From an uncultured Eggerthellaceae bacterium (GTDB lineage: Bacteria > Actinomycetota > Coriobacteriia > Coriobacteriales > Eggerthellaceae), in contig CAJUSL010000007.1 in NCBI GenBank assembly GCA_910589135.1, positions 37,358 to 42,909 of the forward strand: a stretch of DNA of 5,552 nucleotides. The letters are read 5' to 3'. A program made the position numbers and the translations under genes. The notes beneath the pieces are model-generated. The model worked only from the letters and a program-made list of their open reading frames with translations, ran no database searches and was not told the origin of the DNA. Each line of letters begins with the position of its first letter. Position 1 is the first letter of the stretch. Below are positions 1 to 5,516 of the stretch, piece after piece.

Positions 1-1478
1 AAGTCCATGTCGCCGAGGAAGTCCTCGATGCCCTGGATGTCCGTCAGGATGACGACGTCGTCGCCCTCCTTGATGAGCCCCATGGCGACGCCCGAGACCG
101 GGGCCGAGATGGGCACGCCGGCGTCCATCAGGGCCAGCGTTGACCCGCAGGTGGACGCCATCGACGACGAGCCGTTGGACTCGAGCACCTCGGAGACGAC
201 GCGGATGGCGTACGGGAAGTCGTCCTCGCTGGGAAGCACGGGGACGATGGCGCGCTCGGCGAGGGCGCCATGGCCCACCTCGCGGCGCTTCGGGGCGCCC
301 ATGCGGCCGGTCTCGCCGGTGCAGTAGGGCGGGAAGTTGTACTGGTGCATGTAGCGCTTGCCCTCTTCGGGCCAGATGGTGTCGAGGCGCTGCCACTCGT
401 TGAGCATGCCGAGGGTGCACACGGACATGACCTGGGTCTGGCCGCGCTGGAACAGGCCCGAGCCGTGCACGCGGGGAAGGTATCCCGGCACGATGTGGAG
501 CGGCCTGACCTCGGCGGGAGTGCGCCCGTCGACGCGCTCGCCCGTCTCGACGATCATCTTGCGCATGGCGCGCTTCTCGAGGGCCTTGAGCTCGGCCGAG
601 ATGTCGGAGCCCCAGGCCGCGCGCTCCTCGTCGGTGAAGTCGTTCTGCTTCACGGCGTCCTTGAGCTGTTCGACCTTGGCGATGCGGGAGAGCTTGTCGG
701 CGTCGCGCAGGGCGGCCTCCATCTCGCCGAAGTGTGCGGAGACGCGGTCGATGACGGCCTGCTCGGGAACGTGGATCGCGTACTCCATGGGAGTGGGGTC
801 GGCCTTGGCGACGAAGGCGGCCTGCCTGTCGCAGAACGCACCGATGGCTTCCTGGGCGAACGTCATGGCGGCGAGCATGTCGTCCTCGGAGATGCAGTCG
901 GCGCCGGCCTCGACCATGGAGATGTAGTCCTTCGTGCCCGCGACCGTCAGCTCGAGGTCGGAGTTGGCCTGCTCGGTGACGGTGGGGTTGACGATGAACT
1001 CCTTCGTGTCGCGGTCGCGGCCGATGCGCACGCACGCGGCCGGCCCGTCGAAGGGCGCGCCGCCCACCATGAGGGCCGCGCTCGCGCCGGCGACGCAGAT
1101 GGTATCGGGCTCGTTCTCGCCGTCGATGACGAGCGGGGTGCAGACGATGTGCACCTCGTTCTTGTAGCCGTCGGGGAAGCCCGGACGGATGGGTCGGTCG
1201 ACCATGCGCGCCGTCAGCGTGCCGTGGTCGGAGGGCTTCGTCTCGCGCTTCAGGTAGCCCCCGGGGATCCTGCCGACGGAGTACATCTTCTCGATGAAGT
1301 CGACCGTCAGCGGGAAGAAGTCGTAGTCCTTCTCCTGCTTCGAGACGACCGTCGTGACCAGCACGCTGGTCTCGCCGCAGGTGGCCAGCACCGCGCCGGT
1401 GGCCTGCTTGGCCAGCTCGCCCGTCTCGAGGCGATAGGTCTTACCGTACAGTTCGAACTCTTCTACAATCTTTGCCAT
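1..1478 (-). CDS. pnp: Polyribonucleotide nucleotidyltransferase (PNPase), 3'-truncated by window edge
   Basis: PNPase degrades RNA 3'-to-5' with phosphate, releasing nucleoside diphosphates, and acts as a cytoplasmic trimer. The reading frame is open from the ATG at 1478 to the left edge: 492 complete codons, with no stop. From memory of E. coli PNPase the match is strong throughout: the FFPLTVDF block (54-61), GRIPGGYLKRE (69-79), DRPIRP (94-99), HGSGLFQRGQTQ (338-349), NFPPYCTGETGRMG (381-394) and the phosphate-binding SNGSSSMAS (434-442). The first RNase PH core covers about 10-145, a helical linker about 240-310, and the second core from about 325. The metal-binding aspartates equivalent to E. 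coli D486 and D492 are D486 and D492 here, the latter being the last full codon. The remaining core, KH and S1 domains lie outside the window. The loop that is FFRR in E. coli reads YLKR. The Shine-Dalgarno is weak (AAAGAG close to the ATG). It lies downstream of rpsO, the classic arrangement. Confidence 0.97.
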   Translation of the reverse strand, partial: MAKIVEEFELYGKTYRLETGELAKQATGAVLATCGETSVLVTTVVSKQEKDYDFFPLTVDFIEKMYSVGRIPGGYLKRETKPSDHGTLTARMVDRPIRPGFPDGYKNEVHIVCTPLVIDGENEPDTICVAGASAALMVGGAPFDGPAACVRIGRDRDTKEFIVNPTVTEQANSDLELTVAGTKDYISMVEAGADCISEDDMLAAMTFAQEAIGAFCDRQAAFVAKADPTPMEYAIHVPEQAVIDRVSAHFGEMEAALRDADKLSRIAKVEQLKDAVKQNDFTDEERAAWGSDISAELKALEKRAMRKMIVETGERVDGRTPAEVRPLHIVPGYLPRVHGSGLFQRGQTQVMSVCTLGMLNEWQRLDTIWPEEGKRYMHQYNFPPYCTGETGRMGAPKRREVGHGALAERAIVPVLPSEDDFPYAIRVVSEVLESNGSSSMASTCGSTLALMDAGVPISAPVSGVAMGLIKEGDDVVILTDIQGIEDFLGDMD

Positions 1479-1501
1479 GAATCTCTTTCTTTCCCTCAGG
1501 C

Positions 1502-1541
1502 GCGGCCCCATTGCCGCCCCGCTTCCAGGCGCCTTCGCGCC
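1502..1541 (-). promoter_or_regulatory. Candidate hairpins in the pnp 5' leader
   Basis: Two short perfect hairpins can be drawn in the minus-strand RNA between the rpsO terminator and pnp. The first is GGCGC-GAAG-GCGCC (1541-1528). The second is GCGGC-AATGGG-GCCGC (1517-1502), just upstream of the ribosome-binding region. In E. coli the pnp leader forms a hairpin cleaved by RNase III during PNPase autoregulation; a similar role here is inference only. A TTGACG hexamer (1555-1550) resembles a -35 box, but no acceptable -10 follows at 16-18 bases, so I do not call a pnp promoter. Confidence 0.35.
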
Positions 1542-1560
1542 ACTGAACCCGTCAAATTAG

Positions 1561-1586
1561 CGAAAAGGCCCGCAGGTGCGGGCCTT
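1561..1586 (-). terminator. Intrinsic terminator between rpsO and pnp
   Basis: In the minus-strand transcript a GC-rich stem GGCCCGC / GCGGGCC with a four-base loop ACCT is flanked by AA/TT pairs and followed by four T residues, then CG. It begins 9 bases after the rpsO stop codon. The stem is perfect but the U-tract is short, so partial read-through into pnp is plausible, as at the t1 terminator between rpsO and pnp in E. coli. Confidence 0.85.
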
Positions 1587-1595
1587 CCATTCACG

Positions 1596-1883
1596 CTAGA
1601 TGTTGTCGCGGATGCCGAGCTTCTTGATAAGTTCGCGATATTCGTTGATGTCGCGGTCCTTGATGTGCTTGAGCAGGCCGCGCCTCTTGCCGATCAGCTT
1701 CATGAGGCCGCGCCTGGTGTGGTTGTCCTTCTTGTGCACCTTCAGGTGCTCGGTCAGGTTGCGGATGCGCTCGGAGAGGATGGCGACCTGGACCTCGGCG
1801 CTGCCCGAGTCGGTCGCGCTCTTGCCGAATTCCTTGACGAGCTCGGCCGTCTTCTCCCTGGTGATGCTCAGCTTGCTTGCCAT
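1596..1883 (-). CDS. rpsO: 30S ribosomal protein S15
   Basis: S15 is a primary 16S rRNA binding protein of the 30S platform and also contacts the large subunit. The 95-residue product is slightly longer than the usual 88-89. It carries the family signature from DSGSAEVQVAILSERI (25-40) through NLTEHLKVHKKDNHTRRGL (42-60) and KRRGLLKHI to the C-terminal YRELIKKLGIR. H46 and D53 correspond to E. coli residues that contact helix 22 of 16S rRNA; the Ser of that trio is Thr56 here. The extra length is a few residues at each end. The start is fixed by AAAGGA (1894-1889) five bases before the ATG. The gene has its own promoter overlapping the end of recO, a structured leader, and a terminator right after its stop. 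S15 commonly represses its own translation through its leader, so autoregulation is likely here but not shown. Confidence 0.98.
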   Translation of the reverse strand: MASKLSITREKTAELVKEFGKSATDSGSAEVQVAILSERIRNLTEHLKVHKKDNHTRRGLMKLIGKRRGLLKHIKDRDINEYRELIKKLGIRDNI

Positions 1884-1901
1884 GTTGTTCCTTTCGCCTT
1901 T

Positions 1902-1982
1902 CGACTATGGTCGGGTCCGTGCCGGGCGGGCAAGCCGGCAAGCATGCAAGCCAGGCCACGGATCGGCTGCCGGAGGGCAGCC
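1902..1982 (-). promoter_or_regulatory. Structured rpsO leader, candidate S15 autoregulatory element
   Basis: Three helices can be drawn with no unpaired bases between them. From the 5' end of the RNA, hairpin 1 is GGCUGCC-CUCC-GGCAGCC (1982-1965), starting almost at the predicted transcription start. Helix 2 pairs GAUCCGUG (1964-1957) with CACGGACC (1921-1914) with one A-C mismatch, and encloses a segment with three 8-base repeats. Hairpin 3 is CGAC-CAUA-GUCG (1913-1902), ending 7 bases before the Shine-Dalgarno. Ribosomal protein leaders often fold to mimic the rRNA site of the protein. I drew the pairing by eye, without energy calculation or alignment, so S15 binding is inference. Confidence 0.5.
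1929..1952. repeat. Three tandem 8-bp repeats in the rpsO leader
   Basis: On the plus strand the consecutive octamers are GGCAAGCC (1929-1936), GGCAAGCA (1937-1944) and TGCAAGCC (1945-1952). The first differs from each of the others at one base. On the rpsO transcript they read as three GCUUGC units with 8-nt spacing. They lie inside helix 2 of the leader and are non-coding. Confidence 0.7.
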
Positions 1983-1987
1983 TGTCC

Positions 1988-2016
1988 AGTATAGAGCAAG
2001 AGATGCGCGCTTACAA
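1988..2016 (-). promoter_or_regulatory. Sigma70-type promoter for rpsO
   Basis: On the minus strand the -35 box is TTGTAA (2016-2011, 4 of 6 consensus) and the -10 box is TATACT (1993-1988, 5 of 6), with the optimal 17-base spacer. The TAA of the -35 box is the recO stop codon. The predicted start is near 1983-1981, giving a leader of about 100 nt before the rpsO ATG. Confidence 0.75.
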
Positions 2017-2775
2017 CAGGGAAAGGTAGGCCGCCAAAGGGCCGGCCGGCTTCAGCCGCACGTCGGCCTGCGCGAGCGACCACTGCGCGGCGAGGTGCAG
2101 CAAGTCCGCGCCCGGCGCCTCCCCGTGCCGCTCGTCAAGAAGGTCGTCGAAGGTGGCCATGAGCAGCGCGTCGGCCCAAAGCAGCAGGTTCGCGTCGGAC
2201 AGGGTCGACTCGACCGCACCCGCGCAGCCCTCGCACACGAAGCCGCCGTCGGCGAGCGCCACGCGCGATCGGCCCTGCGGCGTGCATGCCTCGCCGCACA
2301 GGACGCACCGCGCGAAGCTGGGGCGCATGCCGATCATGGCGGACGCCTTGAAGACGTAGGCGGCCACGATGGCCGGAAGCCTGCCGGCGTCGGCCGCGTC
2401 GAGCGCCGCGAAGGCGGCGTCGGCCAGGTGGAAGTAGCGGGGAACCTCCAAGTCGGGCTGGATGGTGCGCCCGGCGAACTCGGCCACGCAGGCAGCCGCC
2501 GAGGTGTAGGCAGGGTCGGCGTGCAGGCGTTCGCCCGCGCGCAGCAGCGCGGCCTCCTTCACGACGTCGAGGTTGCGCCCGCTCGCGCAGTGCACCCTGA
2601 TGCGGTTGAAGAGCTCTATGCGGCCCGAAAGCGAGCCCTGCGGGCGCCGCGCGCCTTTGGCGACCCCTTCCAGCAGCCGGCCCCCTTCGTCCATCATGCG
2701 CACGATGAGGTCGGACTCCCCCAGGTTGACCTTGCGCAGGACGAGCGCCTCGGTCGAGTAGGTCTTGCCCGGCAT
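2011..2775 (-). CDS. recO: DNA repair protein RecO
   Basis: RecO works with RecR (and RecF) to load RecA onto SSB-coated single-stranded DNA in gap repair, and anneals complementary strands. The 254-residue product has the expected length and opens with the typical OB-fold start: YSTEALVLRKVNLGESDLIV (6-25), then an EGVAKGARRP stretch (36-45) and SLSGRIELFNRI (48-59). A helical middle region follows. A zinc-finger pattern is visible: C157-x2-C160 and C181-x2-C184, spaced as in the RecO C-terminal domain. The start lies 6 bases downstream of the PASTA ORF stop codon. No good Shine-Dalgarno is visible, so translation is probably coupled to the upstream gene. The stop codon overlaps the rpsO -35 box. 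Confidence 0.95.
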   Translation of the reverse strand: MPGKTYSTEALVLRKVNLGESDLIVRMMDEGGRLLEGVAKGARRPQGSLSGRIELFNRIRVHCASGRNLDVVKEAALLRAGERLHADPAYTSAAACVAEFAGRTIQPDLEVPRYFHLADAAFAALDAADAGRLPAIVAAYVFKASAMIGMRPSFARCVLCGEACTPQGRSRVALADGGFVCEGCAGAVESTLSDANLLLWADALLMATFDDLLDERHGEAPGADLLHLAAQWSLAQADVRLKPAGPLAAYLSLL

Positions 2776-2781
2776 GGAGCG

Positions 2782-3777
2782 CTAGATCCGCTCGATCTTG
2801 GGGTCGCTGCCCGCCATCTCGTTGGAGTCGTTCCAGGATATGGTGCCCTTCACCGTCTCGTAGTTCCCATAGCGCGTCTCGGCCTCGAAGCCGAACCAGG
2901 AATGGGTCTCGAACTTGCGGGCGGTGACGGTGTAGCTGCACGAGTTACCGCCGGAGTAGCCGACGTCGTTGACCTCGCTGATCTCGTAGTCCTGCCCGTT
3001 GATGCGCACCTTGGAGGAATCCTTCAGCCATGCGCGGGTGAGGGCCACCAGCTCGGCGGAGCGGTGCTTGGCGAGGTTCAGCGTCACCTGCGAGCCCGAG
3101 TTCAGCGCCTCGCCGGCCGCAGGGTCGGTGCCGACGGCGCTGCCTTCGGGGACGTTCTCGTCGTAGACGTAGCCGACCTTGACCGTGTAGCCCTCGTTCT
3201 CGAGCGCGGCGGTGGCCTCGTCCTGCGAGAGGCCGCGCACCTCGGGCACCCGGTAGGGCACCGCGGCCTCCACCGTAATCTTGGCGTCGGCCTTCGAGCG
3301 CGTGCCGGCCACAGGCGCGACGAACGTGACGGTGCCGGCGGCCTCGTTCGACTTGACCTCGATGGTCTCGATGTTGCCGAACCCTTCGGCGGCCAGCATC
3401 TTCATGGCCTCCTCGAGGGGCTTCCCCACGATGTCGGGGACCATGCGGGCGACCGACACCTCGATGGTGACGGTCGCGCCGGCGTCGATGCGCGTGCCGG
3501 CGGCGGGGTCGGTGGACAGCACGATGTCCTCGGGCTCGTCCGACTTCACCTGCACCCGATCTACCGCGAACCCTTCGGACTCGAGCTGGGAGGCCGCCTC
3601 GTCGGCGTACATCGACACGACGTCGGGCACGACCTTGCCGCCCCACAGCTGCAGCGAGTAGGTGATGCCGGCGATCGCGGCGGCGGCCACGGCCAGGCAC
3701 AGAAGCGCGACGACGACGGCTTTCACGCGCCGGGAGGCGGCCGACGGCGGCTTCGGCGCGCCGGGCTGGACGGGCAT
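2782..3777 (-). CDS. Membrane-anchored PASTA-repeat protein, probably the C-terminal part of a frameshifted gene
   Basis: The 331-residue ORF has a short proline-rich N-terminus, a basic RRVK (16-19), and one hydrophobic helix (about 19-40), predicting a single-pass protein with most of its mass outside. Three PASTA repeats follow, at about 48-110, 112-172 and 176-235. Each opens with a VPD/VPE-V motif, has a Leu/Glu-rich helix ending in EGF or EGY, and a D/V-PAAG or VAG turn. PASTA domains bind peptidoglycan fragments or muropeptides, usually on Ser/Thr kinases or penicillin-binding proteins. No kinase or transpeptidase domain is present here. The last 90 residues (about 240-331) are rich in Tyr, Ser and Trp, contain one Cys (280), and match no family I recognise. 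The ATG has no Shine-Dalgarno in range (TACTCCGACGC precedes it) and lies inside the preceding zinc-ribbon ORF in another frame, so I doubt this is a true start. Specific function unknown. Confidence 0.85.
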   Translation of the reverse strand: MPVQPGAPKPPSAASRRVKAVVVALLCLAVAAAAIAGITYSLQLWGGKVVPDVVSMYADEAASQLESEGFAVDRVQVKSDEPEDIVLSTDPAAGTRIDAGATVTIEVSVARMVPDIVGKPLEEAMKMLAAEGFGNIETIEVKSNEAAGTVTFVAPVAGTRSKADAKITVEAAVPYRVPEVRGLSQDEATAALENEGYTVKVGYVYDENVPEGSAVGTDPAAGEALNSGSQVTLNLAKHRSAELVALTRAWLKDSSKVRINGQDYEISEVNDVGYSGGNSCSYTVTARKFETHSWFGFEAETRYGNYETVKGTISWNDSNEMAGSDPKIERI

Positions 3778-3849
3778 GCGTCGGAGTAGTATGCGCGCTT
3801 CTGCAAGGACGAGGGCGCGACGAATGCCTGCGTGATGGCAGGATCGTCG
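3723..3849 (-). other. Frame break between zinc-ribbon and PASTA ORFs
   Basis: The PASTA frame is open upstream only to a stop at 3852-3850. The zinc-ribbon frame stops at 3725-3723. Any junction must therefore lie between 3849 and 3723, most likely near 3780-3770, where protein-like sequence changes frame. Joining needs a -1 shift, equivalent to one base missing from this sequence. Joining at that point gives about 425 residues. No classical X-XXY-YYZ slippery heptamer is visible, which argues for a mutation or sequencing error over programmed slippage. Confidence 0.6.
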
Positions 3850-4058
3850 TCATAGGCCGCCGACAGCGGCGAGTGGCTGGAGTCGGTGTACTGGTCTATC
3901 CCCTGGAGGTCGCGCGTGCGGACGTCGTCGAGCCGCGAGGTGTCGCCCTCGCCGAACATCTCGTGCGCAAGCGGCGCGACGGTGGGAAGCTCGCATCCGC
4001 ATTCGTCGCAGAATTTGGCGTTCGACCTGTTGTCGGTGTGGCAGTTGGGGCAAAGCAT
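3723..4058 (-). CDS. Zinc-ribbon ORF, probably the N-terminal part of the PASTA membrane protein
   Basis: The 111-residue ORF begins with a compact zinc ribbon: C3-x2-C6 and C17-x2-C20 (CPNC ... CDEC), the short N-terminal type common in uncharacterised membrane proteins. An acidic, low-complexity linker follows (about 30-92). The last 17 or so residues (ACPSSPARRSRRRPPPGA) are Arg/Pro-rich and look like out-of-frame translation. They overlap the PASTA ORF by 55 bases, where the PASTA frame reads as a sensible proline-rich linker and membrane helix. A cytoplasmic zinc ribbon, linker, transmembrane helix and external PASTA repeats make a coherent protein, so I infer one gene broken by a frame change. 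The start is supported by GGAGGA (4074-4069) ten bases upstream and GAGG (4065-4062) three bases upstream of the ATG. Ligand and role of the ribbon are unknown. Confidence 0.7.
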   Translation of the reverse strand: MLCPNCHTDNRSNAKFCDECGCELPTVAPLAHEMFGEGDTSRLDDVRTRDLQGIDQYTDSSHSPLSAAYDDDPAITQAFVAPSSLQKRAYYSDACPSSPARRSRRRPPPGA

Positions 4059-4105
4059 TCGCCTCGGGTCCTCCGTTCGGAAGCGGCACGCGTGGTTGCG
4101 GGACG

Positions 4106-4111
4106 ATTATA
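4106..4111 (-). promoter_or_regulatory. Perfect -10 box ahead of the zinc-ribbon ORF
   Basis: The minus strand reads TATAAT at 4111-4106, five bases after the era stop codon, in otherwise GC-rich DNA. The best -35 candidate, TTCGGC with a 16-base spacer, lies inside the era 3' end and is poor. There is no TG extended -10. It would give a leader of about 40 nt before the ATG at 4058. An internal promoter for the zinc-ribbon/PASTA-recO segment is plausible but not certain. Confidence 0.45.
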
Positions 4112-4115
4112 GTAC

Positions 4116-5066
4116 CTAATCCATGTAGCCGAAGGCGCGAAGCTGGGCCTCGTCGCTTCTCCAGTTCCTCTTCACCTTCACGGAAAGCTCCAGGTACACC
4201 TTCGCCCCCAGAAGCGTCTCGAGCTCCGCGCGGGCCTGGCTGCCGATGCGCTTGACGGCCTGGCCGCCCCTGCCGATCAGCATGGCCTTCTGGCTGTCGC
4301 GCTCGGTGAGCACGGTGGCCTCGATGCGGTAGAGCTGCTTCTTGCGGACGTACTCCATGCGCTCGACCTTGACCCCGACGGAATGGGGCACCTCGTCGCG
4401 GAACGAGCGCAGCACCTTCTCGCGGACGAACTCCGCCACCATCGACTCGTCGGTCTGGTCGGACACCATGTCGGCGGGGAACCACCGCGGGCCTTCGGGA
4501 AGGAGGAACACGCATTCCTCCACGAACGCCCTGACGTTTCTGCCCGTCTTCGCGGAGAGCAGCACCATGGCGTCCCACTCCCCCATCGCCTCGGCGGCCC
4601 GGCGCTGCGCATCCACCTGCGCCTCGGTGGCGACGTCGGCCTTGGTCAGCACGCAGATGCGCCGCGCGTCGCAGCGCGCCACCTGGGCGGCCACCCACTC
4701 GTCGCCGCGCCCGATGGGCTGCGTGCAGTCGACGAGCATGGCGACCACGTCGACGTCGCCGAGCGCCTTGACGGCCGCCGCGTTGAGCTCCTCGCCCAGC
4801 ACATCCTTGGGCTTGTGCAGCCCCGGCGTGTCGACGAGCACGAGCTGATAGCCCTCCCCGTTGAGCACGGCGCGGATGCGCTGGCGGGTGGTTTGGGAGG
4901 TCTTCGAGGTGATGGCGACCTTCGAGCCGACCACCTTGTTCATGAGGGTGGACTTGCCCGCGTTGGGGCGCCCGACGAGGGCGACGAAGCCGGACCGGAA
5001 GCCCTCCTCGGGTGCGTCGTGGACGCCCCCCATCGGGTTCTCGGCGAAGTATGCGTTGAGGTCCAT
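4116..5066 (-). CDS. era: GTPase Era, 30S ribosome assembly factor
   Basis: Era is a GTPase that binds the 3' end of 16S rRNA and helps mature the 30S subunit. The 316-residue product has the full family plan. G1 is GRPNAGKS (32-39), the G2 region is QTTRQRI (58-64), G3 is DTPG (79-82) followed by LHKP, G4 is TKAD (141-144) and G5 is SAK (171-173). The C-terminal KH domain carries GRGG (265-268) and ends in the usual VKVKRNWR...LRAFGY stretch. G4 has Thr where the consensus NKxD has Asn, a variation I recall in other actinobacterial Era proteins. The start is secured by AAGGAGG (5077-5071) four bases before the ATG. That site overlaps the dgkA stop codon (TAAGGAGG), pointing to operon transcription and translational coupling. 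Confidence 0.98.
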   Translation of the reverse strand: MDLNAYFAENPMGGVHDAPEEGFRSGFVALVGRPNAGKSTLMNKVVGSKVAITSKTSQTTRQRIRAVLNGEGYQLVLVDTPGLHKPKDVLGEELNAAAVKALGDVDVVAMLVDCTQPIGRGDEWVAAQVARCDARRICVLTKADVATEAQVDAQRRAAEAMGEWDAMVLLSAKTGRNVRAFVEECVFLLPEGPRWFPADMVSDQTDESMVAEFVREKVLRSFRDEVPHSVGVKVERMEYVRKKQLYRIEATVLTERDSQKAMLIGRGGQAVKRIGSQARAELETLLGAKVYLELSVKVKRNWRSDEAQLRAFGYMD

Positions 5067-5070
5067 GCGG

Positions 5071-5077
5071 CCTCCTT
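5071..5077 (-). promoter_or_regulatory. Strong era ribosome binding site overlapping the dgkA stop
   Basis: AAGGAGG is a near-perfect Shine-Dalgarno. Its first two A residues belong to the TAA stop codon of dgkA, so ribosomes ending dgkA are placed next to the era start. Confidence 0.85.
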
Positions 5078-5516
5078 AGGCGCCCGCGAGCGACGACGCG
5101 AGCTCGATTGCGGGGGGAAGGTACACCACCGCGGCCACGACGAGCGAGCCGACGGCGGCGAGGAACACCGAGCCGGCGGCGCAGTCCTTCGCGACCATGG
5201 CCAGACGGTTCCACTCCGGCGAGACCAGATCGACGATGGACTCGACGGCGGTGTTGAGCGTCTCGAGCGCGAAGACGGCCACGATGCAGAGGATGACGGC
5301 GAGCCACGACGGCTGCGGGATCCGCAGGGCGAAGCCCAGCACGACGGCCAGCGCGGCGAAGACGGCGTGCACCTTGAAGTTGCGCTGCGTCGAGAAGGCG
5401 TGGCGGATGCCGCACGTGGCGCACGCGACGGCCTGGGACATCGGGAAGGACGACCCGTCGCCCGCATGGCGCACGAACCTGTCGGGCCCGCAGCAGGGCT
5501 TGCCCTCCTCTTCCAT
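5076..5516 (-). CDS. dgkA: Diacylglycerol kinase / undecaprenol kinase family membrane protein
   Basis: Proteins of this small trimeric family phosphorylate membrane lipids with ATP. In Gram-positive bacteria the usual substrate is undecaprenol, the wall lipid carrier; the substrate here is inferred. From the ATG at 5516 the product has 146 residues. It shows the family core GIRHAF...RNFKVHAVFAALAVVLGF (about 36-62), the active-site ETLNTAVE (85-92), then VDLVSPEWNRLAMVAKDCAAGSVF (about 95-118). Three hydrophobic segments sit at about 51-69, 72-90 and 116-136. The N-terminal extension of about 26 residues is unusual, with Cys at 8, 9, 32 and 35. Starting at the later Met (5441) would give the usual length, but no ribosome binding site precedes it, while GAGGGGGG (5528-5521) lies four bases before 5516. 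A GTG at 5519 is in frame but too close to that site. The start overlaps the previous stop by one base (TGATG). Confidence 0.93.
   Translation of the reverse strand: MEEEGKPCCGPDRFVRHAGDGSSFPMSQAVACATCGIRHAFSTQRNFKVHAVFAALAVVLGFALRIPQPSWLAVILCIVAVFALETLNTAVESIVDLVSPEWNRLAMVAKDCAAGSVFLAAVGSLVVAAVVYLPPAIELASSLAGA

Noticed and set aside
141..144. Era G4 motif TKAD instead of NKxD (residue numbers of Era, codons near 4640) as a sign of lost GTPase function
   Set aside because: All other G motifs and the KH domain are intact, and Thr at this position is, as far as I recall, normal in actinobacterial Era proteins.
1550..1555. TTGACG as the -35 box of a pnp promoter
   Set aside because: The sequence at 16-18 bases downstream is GC-only (GGCGCC-like), so no -10 partner exists.
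270..1994. A 574-codon open frame on the plus strand opposite pnp and rpsO
   Set aside because: It lies antisense to clearly recognised pnp and rpsO, in the frame that mirrors pnp codons, and its protein is Ala/Gly/Asp/Leu-rich with no recognisable domain. GC-rich third positions create such shadows.
1600..3789. A 729-codon open frame on the plus strand opposite rpsO, recO and the PASTA ORF
   Set aside because: It crosses three minus-strand genes and the intergenic region, and its product is Arg/Gly/His/Val-rich low complexity typical of antisense translation. No start signal or domain supports it.
4109..4114. TATAGT on the plus strand as a possible rightward -10 box
   Set aside because: It is the partial mirror of the minus-strand TATAAT, and no plus-strand gene follows.
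3850..5424. A 524-codon open frame on the minus strand overlapping dgkA, era and the zinc-ribbon ORF
   Set aside because: It is an alternative frame of well-identified genes with Arg-rich, featureless translation.
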